Source: an uncultured Erythrobacter sp.
GTDB lineage: Bacteria; Pseudomonadota; Alphaproteobacteria; Sphingomonadales; Sphingomonadaceae
NCBI GenBank assembly: GCA_947503275.1
Contig: CANNCZ010000001.1
Span: 372,001-436,000 of the forward strand
Direction: 5' to 3'
DNA length: 64,000 nt
Shown here: positions 26,701 through 36,868 of the stretch, in pieces
How the letters are laid out: each line of letters starts with the position of its first letter
Numbering within the stretch: position 1 is the first letter of the stretch
Position numbers and translations under genes: made by a program
The notes under the pieces: model-generated
Seen by the model: the letters and a program-made list of their open reading frames with translations, nothing else
The model's database searches: none
Told to the model about the DNA's origin: nothing

Positions 26701-27906
26701 TGGCTTTTTGGAGAAACGGTCGAGCTGCGCCGAATGGGCATGGTGGTGGCCATCCATGCTGCCCGCCATCTGTTTGCGCATCGCCGTTAGCGCTGCGTCG
26801 GTTAAGTCGAGGCCCAGTTCATCATAGGTGTGGCGAATTTCGCGTTCCCAGTCCTCGCCAAGCGCATCAAAGTGCAAATGCGCGACAGCCCCGTTCCATT
26901 GGCCGAGTGCGCGCTCCATCCGTTCTTCGCGCAAAGCCAGTTTGTGCCGCCACAGCGCCTCTATCCGCGCCAGATCACAAGTGTCCGATTGGATCGCCAT
27001 CTGGTTGGCGGCTAGCGAAACAGCACTGCGCAACACCGCGTCCAGATCACGATTGGCCACTACCAAGCGCGCGTCGGGGAACTGGGCGAGCAACGTGTCG
27101 AGATCCTCAGCAAAGGCGGGAACTTTAAGGATACGCGGAAGCGCTGCATTGCTGCGATGGGCGGCGTCGGTGCGAAAGACCCGGGCGAATTCGCGGTAAA
27201 TGGTGGCGGGATCGCGTGTCTCGCTGAAGGCGGAATAGCTTGGGATATGCCATTGCGATTCGTAAATCGAATGGTTCAGCGCGCCCGCAATCCACGCCAG
27301 CTCTTCTTCAACCTCACTCGGAGCCATCGGGTGGATCGCCTGCAACCATGGATTGAGCACGCCCAACATCGCCAGCTCCACCGCGCTTTTGACGCGGCCA
27401 AGTCCCAGCGATGAGGGCACCGGATGATAGGCATCGCAATATCGTGTGTGCGAATGCGCGGGGTCTCTCGCGAGCAATTTGTGAATGCGCGTGGTTCCGC
27501 TGCGCATATGACCGATCACGATAATTGGCGCGGCGAGGGGCGTTTTGAGCAGCTCAGGCCGCTCATTCCAAAGCTTGCCGAATGCGAGCCTGTTTTTGAC
27601 CACGCGCAGCAATTGCCCATAGGCCATCGCACGGCCCAGCGCGTTGAGATCAGCTTCCTTGATCGCTGCTGCGCAAAGCCGCTCCAATCGCTCGCGAAAA
27701 TCGGCAACATCTTCGGCGCTGCGACCGCCCGTTTCGGCAGTCTTCGCATCATCGCCATAGGGTTTCGCCGCAAGCTCCCACAAAGCATCCGCGCCAAGCT
27801 CTGGCTCAGGTAGCCACCCCTTCGCCCATGCGTGGGTGAGGAAGCTATTCGCCCGATCCGCCCATTTCCCGCGCGCCAAAGGATGCTCGCGGACAGGAGC
27901 GCCCAT
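26698..27906 (-). CDS. Sulfotransferase family protein
   Basis: A 402-residue protein with the PAPS 5'-phosphosulfate loop GHMRSGTTRIHKLLA (about residue 135) and a later VVANRDLDAVLRSAVSLA, the 3'-phosphate-binding region. It transfers sulfate from PAPS, or belongs to the wider family of unknown acceptors. ATG 27906 overlaps the stop of the PurN fusion gene by one base (TGATG), so it is translated from the purine operon mRNA. No functional link to purines is obvious. Confidence 0.85.
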   Translation of the reverse strand: MGAPVREHPLARGKWADRANSFLTHAWAKGWLPEPELGADALWELAAKPYGDDAKTAETGGRSAEDVADFRERLERLCAAAIKEADLNALGRAMAYGQLLRVVKNRLAFGKLWNERPELLKTPLAAPIIVIGHMRSGTTRIHKLLARDPAHSHTRYCDAYHPVPSSLGLGRVKSAVELAMLGVLNPWLQAIHPMAPSEVEEELAWIAGALNHSIYESQWHIPSYSAFSETRDPATIYREFARVFRTDAAHRSNAALPRILKVPAFAEDLDTLLAQFPDARLVVANRDLDAVLRSAVSLAANQMAIQSDTCDLARIEALWRHKLALREERMERALGQWNGAVAHLHFDALGEDWEREIRHTYDELGLDLTDAALTAMRKQMAGSMDGHHHAHSAQLDRFSKKP

Positions 27907-28862
27907 CAGAACATGTCCGCTGCGTCTTGCAGTTTGGTGAGGCGCACAGGGGCGACGCCGCGCCATGACCGCTTCAGCCAATCGGCGACATGTTCCCAAT
28001 CGATAGCTGGGCGGTTGAGGATCAGGCCGACCCACCCGCTAGCGCCGTAATAGGCGGGCTTGAAATACGTGTCTGGCTGCGACTCAACGAGGTTGAGCAG
28101 CTCATCCATGCTGCTCGTTTTGACCAGCAAAGCGATATGTTCGCTGCCGTGATGCAATTGGCTGAAATGGGCGAAGAACTTGCCAGATTTCTCCGATCCG
28201 ACACGGAAGCCGGGGGAGCCGTGGCTCTCGCGCTCATGCGTTTCGGGCAGGGCGAGGGCGAGTTCGCGCACTTTGGCATAGAGGTAGTCAGGATCGGAGC
28301 CGCGTGAGACATAATCGGCGACAGCGCGCGGATAGAGCTGGTGCTCCGCCAATTTGACCCGCTCTGCCAAAGTCGCAGGCGTTTCATTCGGGGCAATCGT
28401 GACCCTTGCCTGAGCCAGCACCTCGCCTGCATCCAGTTCCGGCGTGACGATGTGCACACTCGCCCCGGCATGGCTATCGCCCGCTTCAATCGCGCGGGAA
28501 TGGGTGTCGAGGCCCTTATATTTGGGAAGCAGGGACGGGTGAATGTTGAGAATTCGACCTTCCCACCGGCGGACAAACTCGTCCGAGAGAATGCGCATAT
28601 AGCCCGCCAGCACCAGATATTCCGCGCCCGCATCAACGGCTGCCGCTTCCATCGCGGCGTCCTGCTCGGCGCGAGTTTTGCCTCTGTGCGAATGAACGAA
28701 GGTGGGAATGCCCTCAAGCTCCGCCAGCCTCAAGCCGCCTGCATCGGCCTTGTTACTTGCGACCAAAGCAATTTCAAACGGCGCATTGGCAAGGCGGCTG
28801 GCATAAAGCAGCGCGGCCATATTCGTGCCTCCGCCAGAGATAAAGACCGCTATCTTAGCCAA
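27906..28862 (-). CDS. purN: GAR transformylase PurN fused to a MmcQ/YjbR-like domain
   Basis: A 318-residue protein. Residues 1 to about 195 are PurN: ISGGGTNM, then [18 protein letters not shown] with the catalytic Asn-His pair, and [17 protein letters not shown] with the Asp. From about residue 205 a full MmcQ/YjbR (DUF419) domain follows: [20 protein letters not shown], then SGKFFAHFS, then WVGLILNRP and [13 protein letters not shown]. The probable start is TTG 28862, overlapping the purM stop by eight bases. Usual PurN is about 190-210 residues, so this is a fusion. PurN makes formyl-GAR; the role of the added domain is unknown. Confidence 0.88.
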   Translation of the reverse strand: MAKIAVFISGGGTNMAALLYASRLANAPFEIALVASNKADAGGLRLAELEGIPTFVHSHRGKTRAEQDAAMEAAAVDAGAEYLVLAGYMRILSDEFVRRWEGRILNIHPSLLPKYKGLDTHSRAIEAGDSHAGASVHIVTPELDAGEVLAQARVTIAPNETPATLAERVKLAEHQLYPRAVADYVSRGSDPDYLYAKVRELALALPETHERESHGSPGFRVGSEKSGKFFAHFSQLHHGSEHIALLVKTSSMDELLNLVESQPDTYFKPAYYGASGWVGLILNRPAIDWEHVADWLKRSWRGVAPVRLTKLQDAADMF

Positions 28863-29952
28863 GATGCGTGGCGTCCCAATCGCTCGTCGCGGACCATGTG
28901 CCTTGGCTGCCGCGCACGGTGCAGCCGCGATCACCGGCTCGCACTTCGCCGATGGTTACGACCTCTTCGCCTGCCTCGGTAAGTCGCGCGAGAACCGAAT
29001 CGACATTGCCCGGCTTCACCGCAAGCACCATGCCCACCCCGCAATTGAATGTGCGCGCCATTTCTGCCGGTTCAATCGCGCCCTCTGCTTGCAAGAACGC
29101 CATCAACCGGGGTTGCTCCCACAGATCAGCATCGACCAACCCGTGAGCGCCCGCTGGCAGGATGCGCGGTATATTCTCCAACAACCCGCCGCCGGTAATA
29201 TGCGCGAGACCGTTCACCAGCCCCTCTCGAATAATCGGCAACAGGCTCGCGACATAAATACGCGTCGGCTCAATCAAGGCATCGATGAGCAATCGGTCCG
29301 CATCAAACAAAGCCGGGCGGTTCAGTTTCCACCCTTTATCCTCAGCCAATCGGCGCACCAGTGAATAACCATTGGAGTGCACCCCAGAACTGGCCAGTCC
29401 GAGCAGCACATCGCCCGGCGCAACACGCTCGCCTGTCAATTGCTCGCCACGCTCAACAGCGCCAACGCAAAACCCAGCCAAGTCATAATCGCCCGCCGCG
29501 TACATGCCCGGCATTTCCGCCGTCTCGCCCCCGATCAGTGCGCAGCCTGCTTGTTTACAGCCATTCGCAATCCCCGCGACAACGCGCTCTGCAATACCGT
29601 TTTCCAGCTTGCCGGTAGCGAAATAATCGAGGAAGAACAAAGGCTCAGCGCCCTGAACGATCAAATCGTTGACGCACATCGCGACCAGATCAATGCCGAC
29701 GCTGTCATGCCGATCATGTTCAATCGCGAGTTTCAGTTTCGTGCCCACGCCATCATTGGCCGCGACCAACAATGGGTCAGTGTATCCGGCCGCCTTAGGG
29801 TCGAAGAACCCACCGAATCCGCCCAGCTCACTGGTCGCGCCGGGACGCGCTGTGGCCTTGGCGAGAGGCGCAATGGCTTTGACCAACGCATTGCCTGCTT
29901 CGATGGAAACGCCGGCTTGGGCGTAGGTGTAGGGAGAATTTTTGCCGTCCAT
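28855..29952 (-). CDS. purM: Phosphoribosylformylglycinamidine cyclo-ligase PurM
   Basis: A 365-residue AIR synthetase, fifth step of purine synthesis. It has [14 protein letters not shown] at the N-terminus, then [46 protein letters not shown] and [19 protein letters not shown] 29952 begins the conserved domain, and a 35-residue extension upstream is rejected as unlike PurM. It is first in a purM-purN operon and divergent from a DUF2066-like gene. Confidence 0.96.
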   Translation of the reverse strand: MDGKNSPYTYAQAGVSIEAGNALVKAIAPLAKATARPGATSELGGFGGFFDPKAAGYTDPLLVAANDGVGTKLKLAIEHDRHDSVGIDLVAMCVNDLIVQGAEPLFFLDYFATGKLENGIAERVVAGIANGCKQAGCALIGGETAEMPGMYAAGDYDLAGFCVGAVERGEQLTGERVAPGDVLLGLASSGVHSNGYSLVRRLAEDKGWKLNRPALFDADRLLIDALIEPTRIYVASLLPIIREGLVNGLAHITGGGLLENIPRILPAGAHGLVDADLWEQPRLMAFLQAEGAIEPAEMARTFNCGVGMVLAVKPGNVDSVLARLTEAGEEVVTIGEVRAGDRGCTVRGSQGTWSATSDWDATHLG

Positions 29953-30023
29953 GACACAGGGCTTTACCCTTTCGGGCTTGGAATTCCATGATGGTTTGGG
30001 CAAAGGACGACAAGATTTCCCCG

Positions 30024-31346
30024 ATGAGTTCGGTTTTGCCCCTTTCTGGCCCTTCACTGCGTGCCTCTAACCCCCAGATTGCGGGTGTGTTTGGCCGTTT
30101 GCGTCTTCGGTGGGTCATGGCGGCTGTTCTGGCGTTGGCGCTGCTAAGCGGTGGATATGCGCTGGTTTTGGCACAAGTTTCGGGTGATCGCGGGATCGCG
30201 CCGACTGCATCCAGCTCAGATATCGAGATTACTGGCATCGAGGTGGATGTCCGCGCGGACAGCGCTTTGGAGGCTCGTAACGATGCTTGGCGAGAAGCTC
30301 AGCGCAAAGCGTGGAGAGAGGCGGGCGGCCCTGCGATTTCCGACGGGCAGTTGTCAGGCATGGTTTCTGCGATTGTGATTGAGCGCGAGCGAGTCGGCCC
30401 CAAACGTTATGTCGCGACATTGGGCGTGACCTTTGATCGCCAGCGTGCCGGACGCTTCCTCGGCGGGAGCAGCCGAGCGCGCGCTTCTGCGCCGATGTTG
30501 GTGATCCCGGTCACCGTCAGCGCGGGCACTTACACCGCATTTGAAGTGCGCAATCCGTGGCAGCGCGCATGGGCTGCGTTCAATCCGGGGACCAGCCGAA
30601 TGGACTATGTCCGTCCATCGGGAGCCGGGGGCGATTCGCTGATGCTCAATTTTGGACAGGCCGGACGGCGCAGCCGCGCATGGTGGCGCAGCACGCTCGA
30701 CCAATATGCTGCGGCGGATGTGTTGGTGCCGATTGTGCGGTTGGAACATCAATTCCCTGGCGGTCCGATCACTGGCACGTTCACCGCGCGTTATGGCCCG
30801 GATAGCAAGGTGCTCGACACGTTCACGCTGGAGGCGGATGGTCCCGACGCGCTGAACACAATGCTGGCCCAAGCGGTTGTGCGCATGGACGAGATTTACG
30901 AAGGCGCGCTCGTCGATGGTAAGTTGCAGCCTGATCCTACATTGCGCTTTAACGGGGCGGGTCAGGCCGACCCTGCGATTGCGCGTTTGGTCGAAATTGG
31001 CCGAGCTATCCGCGCTCGCGAACGCGCCGCAGCGGCTGCGGCGGCAGCGCCCAGTGCGACAACCACGACCACAGCGCCAACCGCTCAGCCAACACAGCAA
31101 GCCGCCGTGGTGCGCAGTTTCGCCGTGCAGTTCTCAACGCCAGACGCGATGACCTTCGATGCGACCTTGTCCACCATGCGCCAAGTGCCCGGTGTGCGCG
31201 GTGTTGCGGTTACCAGCACCGCGATGGGCGGGACATCGGTGATGAGCGTTAGCTTCGGTGGTGAGCTATCAGGTCTCGCCGCAGCGCTCCGCCAACGCGG
31301 ATTCTCGGTGAATGAGGGTGCAAACGCGCTCGCCATCAGCCGCTGA
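30024..31346 (+). CDS. DUF2066-like exported protein
   Basis: About 440 residues. A signal/anchor segment ([20 protein letters not shown]) leads to a region like DUF2066 ([20 protein letters not shown]), which in gammaproteobacteria also lies beside purM and hda. A central domain, an Ala/Thr/Pro linker and a separate C-terminal domain of about 75 residues follow. The start is unsure: 30024, 29988 or a GTG/ATG nearer the hydrophobic segment are all in frame. It precedes hda by 15 bases. The function of the family is unknown. Confidence 0.78.
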   Translation: MSSVLPLSGPSLRASNPQIAGVFGRLRLRWVMAAVLALALLSGGYALVLAQVSGDRGIAPTASSSDIEITGIEVDVRADSALEARNDAWREAQRKAWREAGGPAISDGQLSGMVSAIVIERERVGPKRYVATLGVTFDRQRAGRFLGGSSRARASAPMLVIPVTVSAGTYTAFEVRNPWQRAWAAFNPGTSRMDYVRPSGAGGDSLMLNFGQAGRRSRAWWRSTLDQYAAADVLVPIVRLEHQFPGGPITGTFTARYGPDSKVLDTFTLEADGPDALNTMLAQAVVRMDEIYEGALVDGKLQPDPTLRFNGAGQADPAIARLVEIGRAIRARERAAAAAAAAPSATTTTTAPTAQPTQQAAVVRSFAVQFSTPDAMTFDATLSTMRQVPGVRGVAVTSTAMGGTSVMSVSFGGELSGLAAALRQRGFSVNEGANALAISR

Positions 31347-31361
31347 TCCACGAGAGCACTC

Positions 31362-32003
31362 GTGACCGTTAAACAGCGCACCTCCTCTCAAATCGCTCTC
31401 CCTTTGGACTCCACCGGGAGAGGCAAGGCGCAGCGCATCGTGATCGGCAATGCCAATGCTGATGTGATTGAAGCGTTGCAGGCCCCTGAGAACTGGCCCT
31501 TTAACGCTGCCGTTCTGACCGGACCACGGCGGTCGGGAAAGACCCTGATCGGACAATGGGCTTCGGCTCAAGGGATTGCGGTTGTTGATGGCGCAGATGA
31601 GCTGGAAGAGGCCGAGGTGTTTCACCGTTGGAATGCGGTGCAGGAGGGCGGATCTAAGGCTGGAACACCGCTTTTGCTGATCGCGGATGCGAGACCGTGG
31701 GAGATCACACTGCCGGACCTTAAATCGAGGCTTGGTGGATCATTGCAGATCGAGATTGGCGATCCCGATGATGCGATGGCGACGGCGTTGATCGCTGCCT
31801 ATGCAGAGGCGCGTTCGCTAACCCTTTCTCAGGGTGCAGCGGACTATCTTGTACCGCGCACGCGGCGCAGTTTTGCGGCGCTCGAGTCCCTCGTTGCGAC
31901 GATTGATCGCATCAGTCTTGAACGCGCTGCCCCCGCCACCATGTCTGTGTGGAGGGCGGCATTGGAAGCTTTGCATGGGCCAGAGCAACAAAAACTGCTG
32001 TAG
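31362..32003 (+). CDS. hda: DnaA-related regulator Hda/HdaA
   Basis: A 213-residue DnaA-like AAA+ protein that promotes hydrolysis of DnaA-ATP with the sliding clamp. The N-terminal SQIALPLD is a QxLPL-type clamp-binding motif at residues 9-15. A Walker A-like GPRRSGKT lies near residue 57, and a lid/helix region RRSFAALESLVATIDR near the C-terminus. The start codon is GTG. It sits downstream of the DUF2066-like gene, the same neighbourhood as in gammaproteobacteria. Confidence 0.88.
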   Translation: MTVKQRTSSQIALPLDSTGRGKAQRIVIGNANADVIEALQAPENWPFNAAVLTGPRRSGKTLIGQWASAQGIAVVDGADELEEAEVFHRWNAVQEGGSKAGTPLLLIADARPWEITLPDLKSRLGGSLQIEIGDPDDAMATALIAAYAEARSLTLSQGAADYLVPRTRRSFAALESLVATIDRISLERAAPATMSVWRAALEALHGPEQQKLL

Positions 32004-32045
32004 GTTAGAATTGCAATTTCGACCGTTTGGTGGGAGAATCTGAGC

Positions 32046-32771
32046 ATGTTCGAAAAGCTCACCAGCTATCTGGATTCCATCAGAGAACGCGATCCAGCGC
32101 CTCGCTCGCGCTGGGAGATCATGCTGTATCCCGGCGTATGGGCGGTTGGCTTTCACAAGATCGCCCATTGGCTGTTCGATGCAAAGCTCTACTTCTTCGC
32201 GCGGTTTGTGAACCATTTCAGCCGGTTACTGACCGCAATAGATATCCATCCCGGTGCAACCATCGGTCGCAACTTCTTTATCGATCATGGTTTTACTGTG
32301 ATCGGAGAGACTGCGGAGATCGGCGATAATGTCACGATCTATCAATGCGTCACTTTGGGCGGGACCAACCCCACCAATGGCGTTGCAGGCAAACGTCACC
32401 CAACCCTTCGCGACAATGTGATCATCGGATCGGGCGCACAGGTTATTGGGCCGATCACGGTTGGTGAACGTGCGAGGATCGGGGCCAATGCTGTTGTGAC
32501 CGATGAGGTGCCTGCGGGCGCGACCATGATCGGTTTCAAAGCGCGCTCAACGCTTGTTCCGGCAGAGGAATGGATCAAAGACTTCATTCCCTACGGCACG
32601 CCCTTCAGCTCGAATTGCGAAGATGACGAAGGCAATCAGATTGATTGCATTGAAAAGCTCGAAGGCGAACTTGCCGCGCTCAAGGCGGAAGTGGCGGCGA
32701 TGAAGGAGGGGCAGGGCGTTCCCGCTCAAACGTCGATGGATCTGTCTAAGAAAAGCGGAACTGACGACTGA
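32046..32771 (+). CDS. cysE: Serine O-acetyltransferase
   Basis: A 241-residue SAT of the EpsC/CysE type, first step of cysteine synthesis. It has an N-terminal helical part and then left-handed beta-helix repeats with GATIGRNFFIDHGFTVIGET (catalytic His/Asp region) and NVTIYQCVTLGG. The extended C-terminus, with a coiled-coil-like ELAALKAEVAAMKE, may hold the tail that binds cysteine synthase. Its stop shares one base with the next start (TGATG). Confidence 0.94.
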   Translation: MFEKLTSYLDSIRERDPAPRSRWEIMLYPGVWAVGFHKIAHWLFDAKLYFFARFVNHFSRLLTAIDIHPGATIGRNFFIDHGFTVIGETAEIGDNVTIYQCVTLGGTNPTNGVAGKRHPTLRDNVIIGSGAQVIGPITVGERARIGANAVVTDEVPAGATMIGFKARSTLVPAEEWIKDFIPYGTPFSSNCEDDEGNQIDCIEKLEGELAALKAEVAAMKEGQGVPAQTSMDLSKKSGTDD

Positions 32772-33118
32772 TGAGCGCAGGTCAGATTGTCGCATTTCCT
32801 GGTCGCAGTGTGGCGGGGCAGGTGGGCTTTGACCGCGAAGAATTGCAACGCATCCTAGACCTTTATGGCCGCATGGTCGCCGCTGGGGAATGGCGCGATT
32901 ACGCGATGGATTTTGACCGCAATGCCGCAAGCTTTGCCGCTTTTCGCCGCGCTGCCGAGCGCCCAAATATGCGCATCGAAAAGCGCCCTTCACTGCGTCA
33001 GAAACAGGGCATGTACACCCTCTTTGGTGAACACGGCCAAGTGCTCAAACGCGGGGCTGACCTCGCCAATGTGCTGGCCCCGATGGAGCGGCGCTTAGTC
33101 AAAGCGGTAGACGATTAA
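32771..33118 (+). CDS. DUF2794 protein
   Basis: A 115-residue protein conserved in alphaproteobacteria. Readable features are FDREELQRILDLYGRMVAAGEWRDYA at residues 20-45 (no more than part of the family core), RPNMRIEKRPSLRQ, then GMYTLFGEHGQVLKRG. No catalytic motif is visible. It is translationally coupled to cysE. DUF2794 has no established function. Confidence 0.88.
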   Translation: MSAGQIVAFPGRSVAGQVGFDREELQRILDLYGRMVAAGEWRDYAMDFDRNAASFAAFRRAAERPNMRIEKRPSLRQKQGMYTLFGEHGQVLKRGADLANVLAPMERRLVKAVDD

Positions 33119-34263
33119 GCTGGGCTTGCCGTTACGGGCAGCGGCATGTCCTCTGTCGCTGGGAGCTTGTCTTGCAAGCCGCGCGGCAAAACGCTCACCA
33201 CAGCACGCCGGATGGGTTGCCAGAACGCTGACAGGCTGAGCAGAGCAGACCCGATCAGCAACGCCGTCAGCGCGAAGTTTAACTCCACCGCACCGAATTC
33301 GCGGAACAGGAATGTGAGCGCAAACAGCACATAGAACAGCGCGGAAACAAGCAGCGCGCGACGGTCGATCGCCAGCGCAACGAGGCCAAATGCAACATAG
33401 ACCGCCAACACGCCGACAGCCGCGCCGACGCCCAGATCGTCGCCATCAGTGACGCCCAAAAGCGCAAAGATCGGATGTGCGATCATCGGAGCCGCGAGCA
33501 GATGGAGCCAAAACGCGACATCGCTGCGCCGTGTGATCCGTTCGCGGTCCGAAATGTCCCACCGCATGGCGAGGCTCCAAACCGCAAGGCCAGCGACAAA
33601 GATCAGGCCAAACAGGATGTTCTCATCAAACTCCCGCGGGTCAAACGCCGCGAGGATCAGCGCGATGAATGTCGCAGCGACCGCCGCCGAACCAGCTGCG
33701 ACTGTGATCGGCACCATGAACCGGCGCCAATGGAGGAACGCCGCGCCAGCAGCCACCAACGCCGAAGCCGAGACCATGATCGCACCAATCCGATCGCTAC
33801 CATCGACCATCACCGCCATTCCCAGCCCGAAGCACGTGAAAAAGATGCCGCCGACAAAAGCGAGCAGCAATATGATGGAGGGCAATGCCATTCGGCGTTT
33901 GCGGGTAAAAAACTCTGCAAGAGGCCAAGCTGTGGCAGCGACAAACAATCCGGCGAGGGATATTTGCACGACCTCGTGAAGGTCGTAGGCATTTCGCCAT
34001 GCTTCCTCACTCTCCATGAGAGAATTGGGATAAGGTGCAGAGATTTCTGCAATCGCCTGGCCAATAGCACCCACCGCGACCAGCAGGATCACAACCCCGA
34101 TTGCGACAAAGATATCGTTGAAGCTGTTGATCAGTCGGAAGTTTTCCTCTGACCCGCGCGGCAACTCGCGCACTTTGGTCATGTGCGCGCGGAACCCTGC
34201 TGCGGCTTCTGCGCTCATCGCACCTGCGGCAACGGCGGAGTTGATATCGTCTTCGGAATACAT
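33115..34263 (-). CDS. Multi-pass membrane protein, unknown
   Basis: A 382-residue protein with a soluble N-terminal part of about 45 residues and then roughly ten hydrophobic helices. The pattern resembles DUF2157-type membrane proteins, but I am not certain. Loops contain acidic patches such as MESEEAW. No transport signature is seen. It converges with the DUF2794 gene with a four-base overlap. Confidence 0.8.
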   Translation of the reverse strand: MYSEDDINSAVAAGAMSAEAAAGFRAHMTKVRELPRGSEENFRLINSFNDIFVAIGVVILLVAVGAIGQAIAEISAPYPNSLMESEEAWRNAYDLHEVVQISLAGLFVAATAWPLAEFFTRKRRMALPSIILLLAFVGGIFFTCFGLGMAVMVDGSDRIGAIMVSASALVAAGAAFLHWRRFMVPITVAAGSAAVAATFIALILAAFDPREFDENILFGLIFVAGLAVWSLAMRWDISDRERITRRSDVAFWLHLLAAPMIAHPIFALLGVTDGDDLGVGAAVGVLAVYVAFGLVALAIDRRALLVSALFYVLFALTFLFREFGAVELNFALTALLIGSALLSLSAFWQPIRRAVVSVLPRGLQDKLPATEDMPLPVTASPA

Positions 34264-34335
34264 GGCAAAGCCCTCTTCAAGAGACGCCAGGCTATGCGAG
34301 GTGTGTTACTGTGTCAATACGCCGACTGGCTTTCA

Positions 34336-34950
34336 TTATTCAAAGGTGCTTGTGATCGCCATACTTGGCTGCGCTTCGGTGATCTTACGGATTATGATGA
34401 TCAGGAAAACCGCGGAAACAGTGGTGCAGGAATACAATACGGTATCAAGGCTTGAAAATTCATTGCCAAGCCCGCCGAGGGAGGAGGCGATCCAAGCAAT
34501 CCACCAAAACCACATAATGCTAGGTGCCGTTTCATCCGCATTGGGGTCCTCTGAATGGCTTACCCGCCACAGCGCTTTCATCGCTTGAAATGGCTTGAAT
34601 AGATTTGCGATTGGAATGGCAAACCAACCAATCGCCGAAGCAGGGGTGAAATCGATAGCGGGCACGTCGGTGAGCAGGAGGTTGGCATGCGCACGATAAA
34701 TCCACGCGCCCACGGCAAACCAGCTGATGACTAATGCGGCAACATCGACAAAAATCACCATCTCCAAGCCATGAAAATCATAGGTGCCTGCTAAGGCTTC
34801 CGGCCATGCATCGTTGAGAAACACTGCGACGGAAATCGCGGAGAGAGCGCTAGTGAGGGCGACCGTGATGGCCATTGCCTGTGCGAACACCGAGAGGGCT
34901 CTTAGCCGGTCGAGGCCTTGTTCAAAACTGATAACAACTCCCCTGCGCAA
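34336..34950 (-). CDS. DUF4328-like membrane protein
   Basis: About 198-204 residues with four to five membrane segments. The DUF4328 motif is visible as WFAIPIANLFKPFQAMKALWR, preceded by DFTPASAIG. It lies just downstream of the dehydrogenase gene. No in-frame ATG or GTG occurs at the expected start; candidates are TTG at 34950 and a well-placed AGGGGAG site in front of an ATC codon at 34932. Function is unknown. Confidence 0.78.
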   Translation of the reverse strand: MRRGVVISFEQGLDRLRALSVFAQAMAITVALTSALSAISVAVFLNDAWPEALAGTYDFHGLEMVIFVDVAALVISWFAVGAWIYRAHANLLLTDVPAIDFTPASAIGWFAIPIANLFKPFQAMKALWRVSHSEDPNADETAPSIMWFWWIAWIASSLGGLGNEFSSLDTVLYSCTTVSAVFLIIIIRKITEAQPSMAITSTFE

Positions 34951-35019
34951 TAGCCCAATGCAAACGGCCCCTGCGCTTCTGTGCGCAGAGGCCGCCTGTT
35001 TGCAAGTGGTAGAGTGCAA

Positions 35020-35949
35020 TTACCCGCGAGCGCTGTCAGGGCCAGTGCCGGTGACCTTTTGCATCGCGGTGAGGATCGCACCTGATTGCTCGCTGCCCGA
35101 TTGTGGGGCCTTGAGGTTGGTGAACGAACTGATGTCTTCCCAACGCTCGGCGAACCCTTCGACGGTGCGGTTCTCCTCGGTCAACCACACAGCGTCGTTC
35201 ATCACGGTCCATGCGCTGTGGAAACCGCCAGCGCCCGCGCCAACGATCGCGTTGGTCGGTGCATCTTCGCTGACGAGGAAGAGGGCGGCAGGTACTACGT
35301 TTTCAGGCGAGAACAGCTTGAAGGCTTCTTCGGGAAAGAGATCTTCGGTCATGCGCGTGCCAGCCACTGGCGATAGTGAGTTGCAGCGAATGTTGTATTT
35401 CGCGCCTTCGAGTTGCAGTGTCTTGGTCAAGCCAGCCAGACCCAGTTTCGCTGCGCCGTAATTGGCTTGGCCGAAATTGCCGAACAGGCCGGTTGACGAT
35501 GCAGTCATCAGGACGCGGCCATAGGCTTGTTCACGGAACAGGTCCCAGCATGCTTTGGTCACAAATGCCGAACCGGTCAGGTGCACTTTGAGCACGAACT
35601 CAAAATCGTCCGGTGTCATTTTGTGGAATGTCTTATCGCGCAAAACGCCAGCGTTGTTGATGAGGATATGGACGCCGCCCCACTTTTGCTTGGCGTCGGC
35701 AACCATCTTTTCCATCTGGTCATATTCGGTGACAGAGCCGCCGTTTGAAATGGCTTCACCGCCCGCTTTTTCGATCTCTTCGACCACTTGCAGCGCCATG
35801 TCCGAATGGCCGGTGCCATCGCGTGATCCGCCAAGGTCGTTGACGACGACCTTCGCGCCGCGTGCTGCCAATTCCATTGCATAGGCGCGGCCCAAGCCGC
35901 CGCCTGCACCAGTGACGATGGCGACCTTATCTTTGAAGTCGATGCTCAT
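35020..35949 (-). CDS. SDR dehydrogenase, MFE-2 type 3-hydroxyacyl-CoA dehydrogenase-like
   Basis: A 309-residue SDR with [19 protein letters not shown] (NAD site), the insert [13 protein letters not shown] typical of the (3R)-hydroxyacyl-CoA dehydrogenase part of multifunctional enzyme type 2, then [11 protein letters not shown], and YGAAKLG as the Tyr/Lys catalytic motif. The C-terminal extension after residue 250 is also as in that group. A role in fatty acid or sterol side-chain oxidation is likely. The gene lies alone before the DUF4328 gene. Confidence 0.88.
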   Translation of the reverse strand: MSIDFKDKVAIVTGAGGGLGRAYAMELAARGAKVVVNDLGGSRDGTGHSDMALQVVEEIEKAGGEAISNGGSVTEYDQMEKMVADAKQKWGGVHILINNAGVLRDKTFHKMTPDDFEFVLKVHLTGSAFVTKACWDLFREQAYGRVLMTASSTGLFGNFGQANYGAAKLGLAGLTKTLQLEGAKYNIRCNSLSPVAGTRMTEDLFPEEAFKLFSPENVVPAALFLVSEDAPTNAIVGAGAGGFHSAWTVMNDAVWLTEENRTVEGFAERWEDISSFTNLKAPQSGSEQSGAILTAMQKVTGTGPDSARG

Positions 35950-36108
35950 GGGGTGTTACCTTTCCGTGTCGAAGTTTTCTTATGGTTCGTAAGGGTGCAC
36001 CCGCTTTACGGGTACGTAAACTTTTGTGAGCGCTGGGTGGCACTTTGTCTGCTGCATTGCAACAGGGGGTTCGCCAAGACTGCGATGCCGTAACGGCACG
36101 TCGCCGCC

Positions 36109-36792
36109 TTATAGGGTTTCTAAGGCGGGAATGAGACGGTCGAGCGAATCAATTACAGCGTCCGCGCCCAATTCATGGGGTGGCAGGTCGCAATACCCAT
36201 AGGCGGCTGCGATGACGGGCACACCGGCACCGCGCGCGGCTTTCACATCGTAAGTGCTGTCCCCGACAAAGGCGAAGGTGCCTCCGCCACAGACCTTCTG
36301 CGCCTCGATCACTGGGTCGGGGTGCGGTTTGGAGAGGTATTTGCCGTCCGCTCCCTTGCCCATGGAATCGCCGCCAATGACCCCTTCGAATGGGGTGATA
36401 AAGTCGAGCTGGGTCAGGATTGAACGCGCGAATGCTTCAAATTTGTTGGTGACTACGATGACCTTAACCCCACGGACCGTGAGATCGGCGACGACCTCGC
36501 GAGCATGGGGGTAGGGCGCGGAATAGACCGCATTGTGATCGGCATAGTATGCGAGCATCGCCTTATACAGAGTGCGAAATTCATCGGCGGGTATGCCGCC
36601 TTGCGCATCGACGGCTTGCGAAAGCATAATCTTTGCCCCGCCGCCGATCAGGTCTTTGGACGATCCCACCGGTACAGGATTAAACCCGCCCAATTTCAGC
36701 GCATAATTCACCGCTGCGCCCAAATCGCGAAACGTATCGAGCAAGGTGCCATCAAGGTCGAAGCCGACCGCATCAAAGGGGAAATCTGCCAT
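36109..36792 (-). CDS. gph: HAD phosphatase, phosphoglycolate phosphatase-like
   Basis: A 227-residue HAD hydrolase. Motif I is FDLDGTLLDT, motif II VIVVTNK, and motif IV GDSTYDVKAARGAG. A helical cap of about 70 residues separates motifs I and II. The start is ATG 36792: the frame continues upstream through the divergent glmU gene, but that part is antisense. The enzyme most likely removes phosphate from 2-phosphoglycolate; related sugar phosphatases are possible. Confidence 0.88.
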   Translation of the reverse strand: MADFPFDAVGFDLDGTLLDTFRDLGAAVNYALKLGGFNPVPVGSSKDLIGGGAKIMLSQAVDAQGGIPADEFRTLYKAMLAYYADHNAVYSAPYPHAREVVADLTVRGVKVIVVTNKFEAFARSILTQLDFITPFEGVIGGDSMGKGADGKYLSKPHPDPVIEAQKVCGGGTFAFVGDSTYDVKAARGAGVPVIAAAYGYCDLPPHELGADAVIDSLDRLIPALETL

Positions 36793-36868
36793 GCGCACGG
36801 TCGTGGCGCGCTCGACTTCATTCTGCAAGGAATTGCTGGCAAGCGCTATTGATCCTATTGGAGCAACC

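Noticed and set aside
36086..36098. TGCCGT-A-ACGGCA inverted repeat downstream of the phosphatase gene
   Set aside because: A short symmetric stretch with no T-run and no clear position at a promoter; could be chance.
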